Below, in pieces: positions 50,725-59,143 of a stretch of DNA of 64,000 nucleotides. The stretch is from Clostridia bacterium (lineage in GTDB: Bacteria; Bacillota; Clostridia; Oscillospirales; Acutalibacteraceae). Below the pieces are notes generated by a model. It had not been told where the DNA came from. It made no database searches and saw nothing but the letters and a program-made list of their open reading frames with translations. Made by a program: the position numbers and the translations under genes. How positions within the stretch are numbered: the stretch's first letter is position 1; every line of letters starts with the position of its first letter. The stretch lies in the NCBI GenBank assembly GCA_900767025.1, contig CAAFXS010000105.1, forward strand, positions 19,812 to 83,811. Reading direction: 5' to 3'.

Positions 50725-51951
50725 TTACCAGCCCAGTCTCACAATTTCTATTGTGCAGGAGCCTGTGCCGTATCTGTAGCAGGCTGAATGACCCTCCGGG
50801 GTGAAAATGTCAATTCTGCCTACGGTGGAAAGACCCGAACCGCCGCGGTCAACTACTGTATAGTTAGTTCCGTCAACACTGATAACAGAACCAAGCGGCA
50901 ACCAGTTGCATGCAATATAATAAGGATTTGCCATGCCGTTATAAATCTTTCTACCGCTTGAGGTTGTTCCGCTGGAGCTTCCGTTACAGGTTGCGCAAGC
51001 GCAGTAATGAGTGTATCTGCCCTTGATGGTCTGTCCTACGGTATAGCCGTTCTTTGACTGCACACCGTTGGAGGTAACTGCAGTTTTCTTTGTGCCTACC
51101 TTAACCACCTTTGCTACCGGCTCCTTTAATGTTTTACGGCTAAGCTCGGTTTTGCTGTCTTCCTTGCCGTTAACATATTTAACCTTGTAGCTTACCTCTG
51201 CCTCGCCGTTTACACCTTTGGTTACAACCTTTTCGGTGCCTCGGTCAAGTGAGGAATCGTTCTGTCTTACAGTTTTGAAAGCAATTGCTTCCTTCTTTGT
51301 TACCGTTTTATATTCAACACGGTAAACCGTAACCTTCATATTTTCCTTAAGCTCGGTTGTTACCGAAGGCTCGGTGTAATCATCTTTACCCAGAGTAATT
51401 TGTGCAAGTGCCAAAAGATCCTTAACAGTACCCTGATAAATTGCATATTTGTTTGTTTTTCCGTCAACTGTAAGCTCTACGGACTTTGCAGACTGAAGGG
51501 TAATTACCATACCGTCTTTAATGTCATCCGTAAGGTCACAGCTGATTTTGGGGTTATCCCCTGTGTTAATACCAAGCTCGTCAAGAGCGTCGGCAACTGT
51601 GTCTGCGTAAACAGAATAGTTATTGATAACGCCGTTGAACTCAATATTAATGTTGTTCAATTTGTCTACCTTGATAACTCCGCCCTCGCCTGAGATGAAT
51701 TCGGTGATATCAAGCTTGTCACTTTCAGCTAAAGTGATATTAGCCTGTGACAGGATTTCGATTGGCTCCGTCTCATTTGTAGCAATTACAAAGCTGTCGT
51801 TATCAACCTGAATTTCAACATTGTACTGTGAAACAAGTCCTGCAAAAGCAGTTGTGGCAAAAATGCCGATTGCAACAACGAATGTAACTACCGCCGTAAG
51901 AATTGCGCGGCTGATGCCCTTAACGCCCACGGCATTTGATTGGTTAATCAT
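50725..51951 (-). CDS. YabE-like cell-wall protein with DUF348, G5 and 3D domains
   Basis: A 408-residue exported protein related to resuscitation-promoting-factor-like proteins of Firmicutes. One N-terminal membrane/signal segment (about 15-37), then DUF348 repeats (about 45-205, for example GVINNYSVYADTVADALDEL), a G5 domain (about 205-285, with YRVEYKTVTKKEAIAF) and a C-terminal 3D domain (about 325-405: GRYTHYCACATCNGSSSGT, then VVDRGGSGL and GRIDIF with the conserved Asp residues). It probably remodels peptidoglycan during growth or spore revival. It is transcribed alone from a strong promoter with a structured 130-base leader. Two Cys pairs in the 3D domain may form disulfides. Confidence 0.88.
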   Translation of the reverse strand: MINQSNAVGVKGISRAILTAVVTFVVAIGIFATTAFAGLVSQYNVEIQVDNDSFVIATNETEPIEILSQANITLAESDKLDITEFISGEGGVIKVDKLNNINIEFNGVINNYSVYADTVADALDELGINTGDNPKISCDLTDDIKDGMVITLQSAKSVELTVDGKTNKYAIYQGTVKDLLALAQITLGKDDYTEPSVTTELKENMKVTVYRVEYKTVTKKEAIAFKTVRQNDSSLDRGTEKVVTKGVNGEAEVSYKVKYVNGKEDSKTELSRKTLKEPVAKVVKVGTKKTAVTSNGVQSKNGYTVGQTIKGRYTHYCACATCNGSSSGTTSSGRKIYNGMANPYYIACNWLPLGSVISVDGTNYTVVDRGGSGLSTVGRIDIFTPEGHSACYRYGTGSCTIEIVRLGW

Positions 51952-52080
51952 CGTTAATCTCCTTTGTTCTTCGGAAATATTAGGCTGTTCAGTTTCGTTT
52001 TAATTCCTAATATCAGCGGTTAAAAACCGCCAAACAGAAAGTAAATTTTTTCTGCTTTACCGTTAGTATTTCCCCGAGCG
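51952..52080 (-). promoter_or_regulatory. Structured 5' leader of the 3D-domain gene
   Basis: About 129 bases from the expected transcription start to the ATG. It contains GCGGTT aaa AACCGC (52016-52030) and a longer-range stem ATATTAGG/CCTAATAT (51977-51984 with 52006-52013) around a purine-rich loop. GGAGAT at the end is the ribosome-binding site. A ydaO/c-di-AMP element is often found at such genes, but the conserved core of that riboswitch was not seen. Confidence 0.5.
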
Positions 52081-52086
52081 TTTGGT

Positions 52087-52115
52087 ATTATAGTCACAAA
52101 TGCATAACCTGTCAA
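52087..52115 (-). promoter_or_regulatory. Consensus promoter of the 3D-domain gene
   Basis: Minus strand TTGACA (52110-52115), 17 bases, TATAAT (52087-52092): both boxes perfect. Confidence 0.85.
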
Positions 52116-52396
52116 TAATTTGAACTTGTGTTTTTTGTGAAAGTTGCACAACAATTAAAATTTTTATGGGCTGGTAAATCCTTCCATTAACAACATCTTG
52201 TGGTTCTAAAATTCAACGCTTTAATGCGTGATTAATAATTTTTGTGAAAATATTAGAAAACCCCTACAAAATTCTTTCAATTTGTAACTTTTTTGTTTTA
52301 TTTTGAAATTTGACACAAGATATTGTATTTATTTTGACATTTTTTTCATTTACTTTCAAGATATAGACTTGAAAAAAATTTTAATTTTTGGGAAAA
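52116..52396. other. AT-rich gene-free stretch
   Basis: About 280 bases, very AT-rich, with short frames only (the longest starts at 52303 and is a low-complexity Phe/Ile/Lys peptide without a ribosome-binding site). I see no RNA gene or repeat here. Confidence 0.6.
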
Positions 52397-52437
52397 AAAT
52401 AAAAGATTTCGGAGCATTTTTCCAAAATCTTTTATTT
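52397..52437 (-). terminator. Intrinsic terminator of the 52473 gene
   Basis: Minus strand AATAAAAGATTT, 15-base loop, AAATCTTTTATTTTTTT. Confidence 0.75.
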
Positions 52438-52472
52438 TATATATTATATAATTTAAAACTATTTATATACTG

Positions 52473-53312
52473 TTATCGCTGCTGATTAAGAGCGTTCTGC
52501 AGTGAGTTAACCTTTTTCTTTTTCGGCTTATATGGAGGCGGATTTTTAAGGAGCTTTGAAAGCTTGCCGTTTTTGCCTGTAATCTTGTTAATTTCCTTAA
52601 CAGGACCTGCCATATAATCGCTCATATATTTCTCGGCAGTTGCCATAAGCGCCGGGTCATTTTTCATTGCGCCTAAAATTGTAACACCGATAACATCCTG
52701 AACCTCATTGGTGCCGTCCTCGTAAACCTCGTTAAGCATTTTGAAAAGACGGTGAAGCTCTGCATCATTGCCGTTTCTGATAACATTAAGCACCTTTTCC
52801 GTGCCCACCTCGGTAAAAAATGTTTCCGGCAAAAATTCATCATACTTGGCGATGTTCCTTTTAATCTCATCCTTAAACTCGGGATAAAGAGTGCCGAAAC
52901 GGTTTGCAAGGGAATCAACATCATAGCTGACAATACCGTTCTTTGCCTTTGTTCTTGAAACAGCCTTGGGCATTTTAACTTTTTCAAGGTCAACCTTTTT
53001 CCTTGACTTAAAAAGGTTAACAAGCTCATCTCTGCACTGATTGCCCAGGGATTTTGCATCCTTGTCATTATACGCTTCAACATCAAAAAGGCTACGGAAA
53101 ATTGTATTGAACTCCGGCTCGCTTGACTCGGTATCATAAGAACATTCAAAGGACATAATATTTGACAGGTTGTCATAGGCTAACCTGTAAATACCCTTTT
53201 CACCTAAAAAAACGATGCTGCTATCATCTGCACTTTGCTTTTTAAAGCCAAGCTCGGTGTTGATAGACTCAAGGCTTTTTTCAACAATTCTGAAAACTTC
53301 GGTAATTTCCAT
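52473..53312 (-). CDS. Conserved-looking cytoplasmic protein of unknown function
   Basis: A 279-residue soluble protein. The N-terminal about 95 residues (IVEKSLESINTELGFKK, GIYRLAYDN, FNTIFRSLFD) look like an alpha/beta domain. The middle to C-terminal part is helical (RNIAKYDEFLPETFFTEVG, GVTILGAMKNDPALMATAEKY). The tail is basic (PPPYKPKKKKVNSLQ). No signal peptide, no cysteine cluster and no nucleotide-binding motif. It stands alone, divergent from ddl. I do not recognise a family. Confidence 0.7.
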   Translation of the reverse strand: MEITEVFRIVEKSLESINTELGFKKQSADDSSIVFLGEKGIYRLAYDNLSNIMSFECSYDTESSEPEFNTIFRSLFDVEAYNDKDAKSLGNQCRDELVNLFKSRKKVDLEKVKMPKAVSRTKAKNGIVSYDVDSLANRFGTLYPEFKDEIKRNIAKYDEFLPETFFTEVGTEKVLNVIRNGNDAELHRLFKMLNEVYEDGTNEVQDVIGVTILGAMKNDPALMATAEKYMSDYMAGPVKEINKITGKNGKLSKLLKNPPPYKPKKKKVNSLQNALNQQR

Positions 53313-53425
53313 AATAAAACTCCTGTATAATAAATTTGCTTATTTTCTTTAAATCCTGTATATTATATCATTATATTTGCGGTTTGTCACTAAAATTTTA
53401 ACATATTATTTTACATTTAACTATA

Positions 53426-53454
53426 TTGATTATTATAAGGTATTATGGTATAAT
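53426..53454 (+). promoter_or_regulatory. Promoter of the ddl-argS operon
   Basis: TTGATT (53426-53431), 17 bases, TATAAT (53449-53454). Confidence 0.7.
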
Positions 53455-53487
53455 GTTTTGAATAATTGCAGAAAGCGGGGCTTTCTT

Positions 53488-54555
53488 ATGAACAAAAAGA
53501 CAATCGGCATTATTTTCGGCGGTGTTTCCTCCGAGCATGACATTAGCTGTATCTCGGCAAAAAGCATTATCGAAAATATTGAATATGACAAATATAATGC
53601 AGTGCTTATCGGCATTACAAAAGAGGGCAGATGGTTTATCTTTAACGATGATGTCAACCTGCTGCCACAGGACAAATGGCTTGGCTCAAAAAGCCTTGTT
53701 CCTGCCTTTATCTCACCTGACACATCTGTAAAGGGTCTTGTTACCGCCAAGGGCGAGATTGTTCACCTTGACGCAGTTTTCCCTGTGCTTCACGGCAAAA
53801 ACGGTGAGGACGGCACTATTCAGGGACTTTTGCAAATGGCGCAAATTCCTTTTGTGGGCTGCGACGCAACCTCATCAGGCGTTTGTATGGATAAAGCAGT
53901 TGCCAATGCCGTTGCCGACGCCGTTGGAATTCCACAGGCAAAATGGTGTGGGGTTAACGAGTACGATTACAGAAAAAGCAGTGACGAAATTCTTAACAAT
54001 GCTATTGAAAAGCTGGGTCTTCCCATATTTGTTAAGCCTGCCAACGCCGGCTCCTCCGTGGGAATAACCAAGGCTCACAGCAAGGAAGAGTTAGCCGCCG
54101 CAATGGAAATTGCTTTTAAGGAGGACAGAAAGGCCGTTCTTGAAGAATTTATCGACGGCTTTGAGGTTGAATGTGCCGTTATGGGCAACGACGAGCCTGT
54201 TGCAGGCGAGGTTGGTCAAATCCTTGCCGCCGCAGAGTTTTATGACTTTGACGCAAAATACAACAATCCACAGTCGGAAACCGTTATCCCTGCCAACATT
54301 CCTGCCGAGAAAAGAGAAGAGGTTAAGCATTTAGCCATAAAGGCATACAAATCAATGGGCTGTCAGGGTATGAGCCGATGCGATTTCTTTGTTACAAGAA
54401 ATGACGGCAAGGTGCTTTTGAACGAAATTAATACCATTCCCGGTCAAACCTCAATCAGTATGTACCCAAAGCTTTTTGAGGCTGTGGGCGTACCTTATAA
54501 AGAGCTTATCAGCAGGCTAATCGGCCTTGCTTTTGAAAGAGGCGGAAGGATTTAA
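53488..54555 (+). CDS. ddl: D-alanine--D-alanine ligase
   Basis: A 355-residue ATP-grasp ligase joining two D-alanines for peptidoglycan. Start MNKKTIGIIFGGVSSEHDIS; LHGKNGEDGTIQG, the ATP-grasp GLPIFVKPANAGSSVGI, the omega-loop FYDFDAKY (typical of D-Ala-D-Ala rather than the VanC or VanA types) and NEINTIPGQT are visible. The frame opens 37 codons earlier, but the promoter lies there, so ATG 53488 (GCGGGG upstream) is the start. One base separates it from the DUF1934 gene. It forms a pathway with alr at 29378. Confidence 0.94.
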   Translation: MNKKTIGIIFGGVSSEHDISCISAKSIIENIEYDKYNAVLIGITKEGRWFIFNDDVNLLPQDKWLGSKSLVPAFISPDTSVKGLVTAKGEIVHLDAVFPVLHGKNGEDGTIQGLLQMAQIPFVGCDATSSGVCMDKAVANAVADAVGIPQAKWCGVNEYDYRKSSDEILNNAIEKLGLPIFVKPANAGSSVGITKAHSKEELAAAMEIAFKEDRKAVLEEFIDGFEVECAVMGNDEPVAGEVGQILAAAEFYDFDAKYNNPQSETVIPANIPAEKREEVKHLAIKAYKSMGCQGMSRCDFFVTRNDGKVLLNEINTIPGQTSISMYPKLFEAVGVPYKELISRLIGLAFERGGRI

Positions 54556-54556
54556 G

Positions 54557-54985
54557 ATGTTTAAAATTTTATTGGAAATTGCCGGAACGCAAAAAATCGA
54601 CAATCAGCACGACCGTATGGAGCTTACAACCGTTGCCGATTTTGAAGAGTGCGAGAGTGCATATATCATAAATTACACCGAGGAGCAGGAGCCACCGATG
54701 AGCCCTGTTAATGTTCAGGTGAAGATTAATAAAGATGAAAAGCTTGTGGAAATGACAAGGACAGGTGCCTTCGATTCCTGCCTGACTATTGAAAAATCCA
54801 GGCGTAATCTGTGCAGATACGGCACCGAATACGGTGATATACTTATGGGTATATCCGGTCACGGCATTGACACGGAGTTTGACGGCGAAAAAGGAAAATT
54901 CGTTTTTTCCTACGATATTGACATAAACGGAGCTCTTGCATCCCGCAATGATGTTAAGCTGAGCTTCAGAAAAAATCAGGAGTAA
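54557..54985 (+). CDS. DUF1934 (YwiB-like) beta-barrel protein
   Basis: A 142-residue protein, MFKILLEIAGTQKIDN at the start, with alternating strands (YIINYTEEQEP, VQVKINKDEKLVEMTRTG, KFVFSYDIDINGALASRNDV). It matches the calycin-like DUF1934/YwiB family, which lies directly before argS in Bacillus too; the same order here supports the call. Role unknown. The open frame extends ten codons upstream, but GGAAGG just before ATG 54557 sets the start. Gaps of one base to ddl and four to argS. Confidence 0.86.
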   Translation: MFKILLEIAGTQKIDNQHDRMELTTVADFEECESAYIINYTEEQEPPMSPVNVQVKINKDEKLVEMTRTGAFDSCLTIEKSRRNLCRYGTEYGDILMGISGHGIDTEFDGEKGKFVFSYDIDINGALASRNDVKLSFRKNQE

Positions 54986-54989
54986 AAAG

Positions 54990-56678
54990 ATGTCTAAAAT
55001 AGTACAGCAAACAAAAGATATGCTTAGAGAAATAATAGAAAAGGCTGTTGCCGCGGCAGTGTCCAAGGGAGAACTGCCTGAGGCTGAAATGCCCGAATTT
55101 ATTATTGAAATCCCTTCAAACAAGGCTAACGGCGACTACTCATCAAATGTTGCCATGGCAGGTGCAAGGTGCTTTAAAAAGGCGCCCCGTATGATTGCAG
55201 AGAGCATTGCAAATAATATTGACCTGTCGGGCACACTTTTTGAAAAAGTTGAAATTGCAGGCCCGGGCTTTCTTAACTTTTTCCTTTCTCAGCAGTATTA
55301 CAGCGAAATACTGAAGGATGTTATTGCCTGCGGTGACGATTACGGCAAATCCGATTACGGTCAGGGCAAAAGGGTGCTTGTTGAATTTGTATCCGCCAAC
55401 CCAACAGGTCCTATGCACATAGGAAATGCAAGGGGCGGTGCTATCGGCGACTGTCTTGCGTCCGTTCTTGACCGTGCAGGCTTTCAGGTGCAGAGAGAAT
55501 TTTATGTTAACGATGCCGGCAATCAGATTGAAAAATTTGCAACCTCTCTTGAGGTTAGGTATCTCCAGCATTTTGACAGCAGTGTTGAAATGCCCGAGGA
55601 CGCATACCAGGGTGCCGACATTACAGAGCACGCCGAAAATTTCATAAAGGAAAAGGGCGACGCATATGTTAATGTTAGCAGTGCCGACAGGCGCAAGGCA
55701 CTTGTTGACTACGCTTTGCCGAAAAATATCCAGGGCCTTGAAAGAGATTTAGGCAGATACAGAATCACCTACGACAAGTGGTTTAAGGAGTCTACTCTCC
55801 ACAATGACGGCTCTGTTGATAAGGTTATTGAGGCTCTTAAAGCCAAGGGTGCCACCTATGAGCAGGACGGCGCTTTGTGGTTTAAAGCCTCGGAATACGG
55901 TAATGATAAAGACATTGTGCTTGTTCGTGCCAACGGACTTCCCACTTATATTGTTCCCGATATTGCATACCATTATAACAAGCTGGTAACAAGGGGCTAT
56001 GACAAGGCTATTGATGTTCTTGGTGCGGACCACCACGGCTATGTACCCAGAATGAAGGCGGCTCTTACGGCTCTTGGTCTTGATGCAAGCCGACTTGACT
56101 GCGTAATTATGCAGATGGTAAGGCTTGTTCGCGAGGGCGAAACAATTAAGCTTTCCAAGCGTTCGGGCAAGGCAATAACCCTTAACACTCTTATTGACGA
56201 GGTTCCTCTTGACGCGGCAAGATTTTTCTTCAACCTGCGTGAGCCAAACTCACATTTTGATTTTGATTTGGAGCTTGCGGCAAAGCAGTCAAGCGAAAAT
56301 CCCGTTTACTATGTTCAGTATGCCCACGCACGAATTTGCTCAATTATCAGAAAAGCGCAGGAACAGGGTGTGGAGTTAAAGACTCCCACAGATGAACAGC
56401 TTCTGCTACTTAACAGTGACGAGGAAAGGGAGCTTATCCGTCATCTTTCGGCACTGACTGATGAGGTTATTGCAGCTGCAAAATCCTATGACCCTGCAAG
56501 GATTACACATTATGTAATCGAGCTTGCAACACTGTTCCATAAATTCTACAACGCTCAAAGAGTTATGACCGATGACGAGGGACTTATGCAGGCAAGGCTT
56601 TACCTTTGCACTGCAGTTAAAGATACAATTAAAAACATTTTAACAATGCTTAAAATCACAACACCAGAGGTAATGTGA
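54990..56678 (+). CDS. argS: Arginine--tRNA ligase
   Basis: A 562-residue class I synthetase. The N-terminal Add1 domain (about 1-110) carries PSNKANGDYSSNVAM. The HIGH motif is in ANPTGPMHIGNARGG (about residues 133-147), the KMSKS-like site in IKLSKRSGKAI, and the DALR anticodon-binding domain at the end with AQRVMTDDEGLMQARL. GAGTAAAAAG provides a modest ribosome-binding site; coupling to the upstream gene is likely. Confidence 0.95.
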   Translation: MSKIVQQTKDMLREIIEKAVAAAVSKGELPEAEMPEFIIEIPSNKANGDYSSNVAMAGARCFKKAPRMIAESIANNIDLSGTLFEKVEIAGPGFLNFFLSQQYYSEILKDVIACGDDYGKSDYGQGKRVLVEFVSANPTGPMHIGNARGGAIGDCLASVLDRAGFQVQREFYVNDAGNQIEKFATSLEVRYLQHFDSSVEMPEDAYQGADITEHAENFIKEKGDAYVNVSSADRRKALVDYALPKNIQGLERDLGRYRITYDKWFKESTLHNDGSVDKVIEALKAKGATYEQDGALWFKASEYGNDKDIVLVRANGLPTYIVPDIAYHYNKLVTRGYDKAIDVLGADHHGYVPRMKAALTALGLDASRLDCVIMQMVRLVREGETIKLSKRSGKAITLNTLIDEVPLDAARFFFNLREPNSHFDFDLELAAKQSSENPVYYVQYAHARICSIIRKAQEQGVELKTPTDEQLLLLNSDEERELIRHLSALTDEVIAAAKSYDPARITHYVIELATLFHKFYNAQRVMTDDEGLMQARLYLCTAVKDTIKNILTMLKITTPEVM

Positions 56679-56691
56679 AAGAGGTAACACT

Positions 56692-58107
56692 ATGGCGCAA
56701 ACAAAAAGCAAGGTACTGCATATTATCGGCAACAGGGTTTTCAGGTACATTTACAAAAACCCTCAAAAAAATATGCTTAAGCTTATCAAAATAGGCAAGG
56801 CAGTGGCCGGTAAAATGTACCCTGAAAGCACCTTTACAAAACCTATAGAAATAATTTCGGACGAAAGCAACATATGGCATAGCTTTCTTTTCCGCGGTCT
56901 TGAGGAGGTTGACAGTGATTTTCTCCGCAAAGCAGTGCTGACCTTCGGCATTGATTTGGGATTAATCGGCACATCAACCATTCGCCGCAGGAGAGAGGAA
57001 GAGCACTGCAATATTCCGTGGGTTGTCCTTATGGACCCAACCTCCGCCTGCAATATGAAATGCAAGGGCTGTTGGGCGGCTGAATACGGCCACAAATCAA
57101 GCCTGACTCTTGACGAAATGAGAAGAATTGTGACTCAAAGCAAGGAGCTTGGCACTCATTTCTTTATGTATACAGGCGGTGAACCGCTTATCAGGAAAAA
57201 CGATATTTTAACAGTTGCAAGGGAAAATCCCGACTGTCTGTTCCTTTCCTTCACCAACGGAACTCTTGTTGATGACAAGTTTTGTGAGGATATGAAGCAG
57301 TGCGGAAACCTTGCCCTTGCCCTGTCAATTGAGGGCAGTGAGGAAACAACGGACCTTAGGCGAGGCGACGGAGCATACCAAAAAACCCTTGACGCAATGA
57401 AGATGCTCAAAAAGCACAAATGCCTTTTCGGCACCTCCGTATGCTACACAAGTCAGAATTATAAGGCGGTAACAAGCGACGAGTTTTACGATATGATGAT
57501 TGAAAACGGAGCAAGGTACGCCTGGTATTTCCACTATATGCCTGTTGGCAGTGACGCAGACACAAGCCTGCTCCTTACACCGGAGCAAAGGGAATATGTA
57601 TACCGTGAAATCCGTGCAAAAAGGAATTCAAAAACCGGTAAGCCTATCTTTACCGTTGATTTCCAGAATGACGCCGAATTCGTAGGCGGTTGCATCGCCG
57701 GCGGCAGAAACTATTTCCACATCAACAGCGAGGGCGATGTTGAACCCTGCGTATTCGTTCATTACAGTGACTCAAATATCAGGGAAAAGAGTATTCTTGA
57801 ATGTCTCAAGGCTCCCCTTTTCAGAGAGTATTACAAGGGTCAGCCCTTTAATGACAATATGCTCCGTCCTTGTCCTATGCTTGAAAACCCGCAGAAATTA
57901 AGAAGCATTGTTACAAAAACAGGTGCAAAATCAACTAACCTTAACCACCCGGAAAGCGCAGAGGAGCTTTGTGCAAAATGCGACGACTATGCAAGGCTTT
58001 GGGCACCAAAGGCAAAGGAAATATGGGAGGAGCAGGAGCGTTTCCACCCGTTCACCCAGTATTACAGGGATACCCCGGAGGGTAAAGCAGAGCTGAATAA
58101 CAAATAA
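56692..58107 (+). CDS. Radical SAM protein with SPASM-like auxiliary cluster
   Basis: A 471-residue radical SAM enzyme. The cluster motif is C120-NMK-C124-KG-C127 in DPTSACNMKCKGCWAAEYG. Further landmarks are FFMYTGGEPL and ALSIEGSEETTDLRRGDGAY. The C-terminal part has GGCIAGGRNYF and SEGDVEPCVFVH, a Cys spacing like SPASM/twitch domains, plus later cysteines in PCPMLEN and ELCAKCDDYARL. A 100-residue N-terminal extension (RYIYKNPQKNMLKLIKIG) is unusual. The substrate is unknown; it could modify a peptide, protein or RNA. It is the last gene of the ddl-DUF1934-argS operon (13-base gap). Confidence 0.85.
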   Translation: MAQTKSKVLHIIGNRVFRYIYKNPQKNMLKLIKIGKAVAGKMYPESTFTKPIEIISDESNIWHSFLFRGLEEVDSDFLRKAVLTFGIDLGLIGTSTIRRRREEEHCNIPWVVLMDPTSACNMKCKGCWAAEYGHKSSLTLDEMRRIVTQSKELGTHFFMYTGGEPLIRKNDILTVARENPDCLFLSFTNGTLVDDKFCEDMKQCGNLALALSIEGSEETTDLRRGDGAYQKTLDAMKMLKKHKCLFGTSVCYTSQNYKAVTSDEFYDMMIENGARYAWYFHYMPVGSDADTSLLLTPEQREYVYREIRAKRNSKTGKPIFTVDFQNDAEFVGGCIAGGRNYFHINSEGDVEPCVFVHYSDSNIREKSILECLKAPLFREYYKGQPFNDNMLRPCPMLENPQKLRSIVTKTGAKSTNLNHPESAEELCAKCDDYARLWAPKAKEIWEEQERFHPFTQYYRDTPEGKAELNNK

Positions 58108-58108
58108 T

Positions 58109-58145
58109 AAAAATCACGGTGATTATTCTTCACCGTGATTTTTTT
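58109..58145. terminator. Bidirectional intrinsic terminator
   Basis: AAAAATCACGGTG, nine-base loop, CACCGTGATTTTTTT. It overlaps the stop codon of the SIS-domain gene on the other strand. Confidence 0.9.
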
Positions 58146-59139
58146 CACTTAAATAATAAACAATCATTTGTAAAACCACTGAATTCAGTATTGGATTAAG
58201 CAGTGGTATCGTTTCCTCATAAATAAAGGTTTTTTCATCAATTTTTCTTACTGCGTCGGGAGCAATTTTCAGCTGACAGTTAGAACAGTTGTTAAAAATA
58301 TCATAAAAATCAACATTTGACGCAAGGGCAAGGAGGCTCTTATTTTGCCTTTGAAACGGGCTTATCTCACCGAATGACACCGCAGGTATCTCCGTTTCCG
58401 TACCGCAGTCGAAAATCCCACTGCCGTAAAGTGCAACGGCATAATCCACATTTGTACCTGTTATCAGCATATTGCTTAAATCAAGATTTTGTGCAATTCC
58501 ATTAATAACATATTCTTGTTCAAGCACCGCTTTAATTTTATTTTTCAAATCAAGGAGCATTTGGGTTGAAATTTTAATATATAGTGAGGTTACAACCTTT
58601 TTCTTTTCACCAAGATAGAGTGCCAGCAAAACAAGAGCCGTCATTTTAAGTGAATATTCGGCGGTTGGGAAACTGCCAAGTGTTTTGTGATCAATAGTAA
58701 TTGCATCCTTTTCACTGCCGAAATTGAGAATTTGAACCGCTTTGGCTCCGCTGTCCCTTGCTCTTTTCAGTGCATCACCGTTGTCACCCAAAAGCACAAC
58801 GAGGGTATTTTTGTCAAGTATTGGATTTGAACACAAAAACTCACCTGTTGGCACCGCAACTGAAACAACATCTAAAAGCACCTCAAAATTATAAGCTCCG
58901 CACAGGGCACAGGAGTAGTCTGTTCCCGACCCCACAAGGTAAACCCTTTTAATTTTTTCCGTTTTGATTTTTAAAAAATCAAGGCAAATTTTGTCCGCAT
59001 TAATGTATTTTCCAAGCATTTGTGCAATCAGCGCACCCTGAGTAAAAATCTCTTTTTTGGTGAAATCGGGAAAGCTTTCAAGCCTTGGGGCAGACGCCAC
59101 GGGCTTTTCCTCTTTTTTCAGGTGAAATATTTTTTTCAT
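58123..59139 (-). CDS. SIS-domain protein (GlmS isomerase-like)
   Basis: A 338-residue protein with two sugar-isomerase (SIS) domains. The first shows VYLVGSGTDYSCALCGAYNFE, the AGR/GlmS-type phosphosugar loop, and VAVPTGEFLC; the second VDYAVALYGSGIFDCGTETE and ISPFQRQ. It resembles the isomerase half of glucosamine-6-phosphate synthase without the glutaminase. Active-site Glu/His/Lys residues cannot be assigned with confidence, so it may be a divergent deaminase or isomerase or a sensor. The start lies four bases after the spoIIE stop, an unexpected partner; the usual tilS-hpt-ftsH genes are absent. Confidence 0.8.
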   Translation of the reverse strand: MKKIFHLKKEEKPVASAPRLESFPDFTKKEIFTQGALIAQMLGKYINADKICLDFLKIKTEKIKRVYLVGSGTDYSCALCGAYNFEVLLDVVSVAVPTGEFLCSNPILDKNTLVVLLGDNGDALKRARDSGAKAVQILNFGSEKDAITIDHKTLGSFPTAEYSLKMTALVLLALYLGEKKKVVTSLYIKISTQMLLDLKNKIKAVLEQEYVINGIAQNLDLSNMLITGTNVDYAVALYGSGIFDCGTETEIPAVSFGEISPFQRQNKSLLALASNVDFYDIFNNCSNCQLKIAPDAVRKIDEKTFIYEETIPLLNPILNSVVLQMIVYYLSEKNHGEE

Positions 59140-59143
59140 TTAA

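Noticed and set aside
51952..52080. A c-di-AMP (ydaO) riboswitch before the 3D-domain gene
   Set aside because: Gene context fits, but the conserved ACCCG-CAGCTAAC-type core and pseudoknot partners could not be found. Kept only as an unassigned structured leader.
53488..54555. Vancomycin-resistance-type D-Ala-D-Lac or D-Ala-D-Ser ligase
   Set aside because: The omega-loop carries the FYDFDAKY form of ordinary D-Ala-D-Ala ligase, and no vanH/vanX/vanT gene is nearby.
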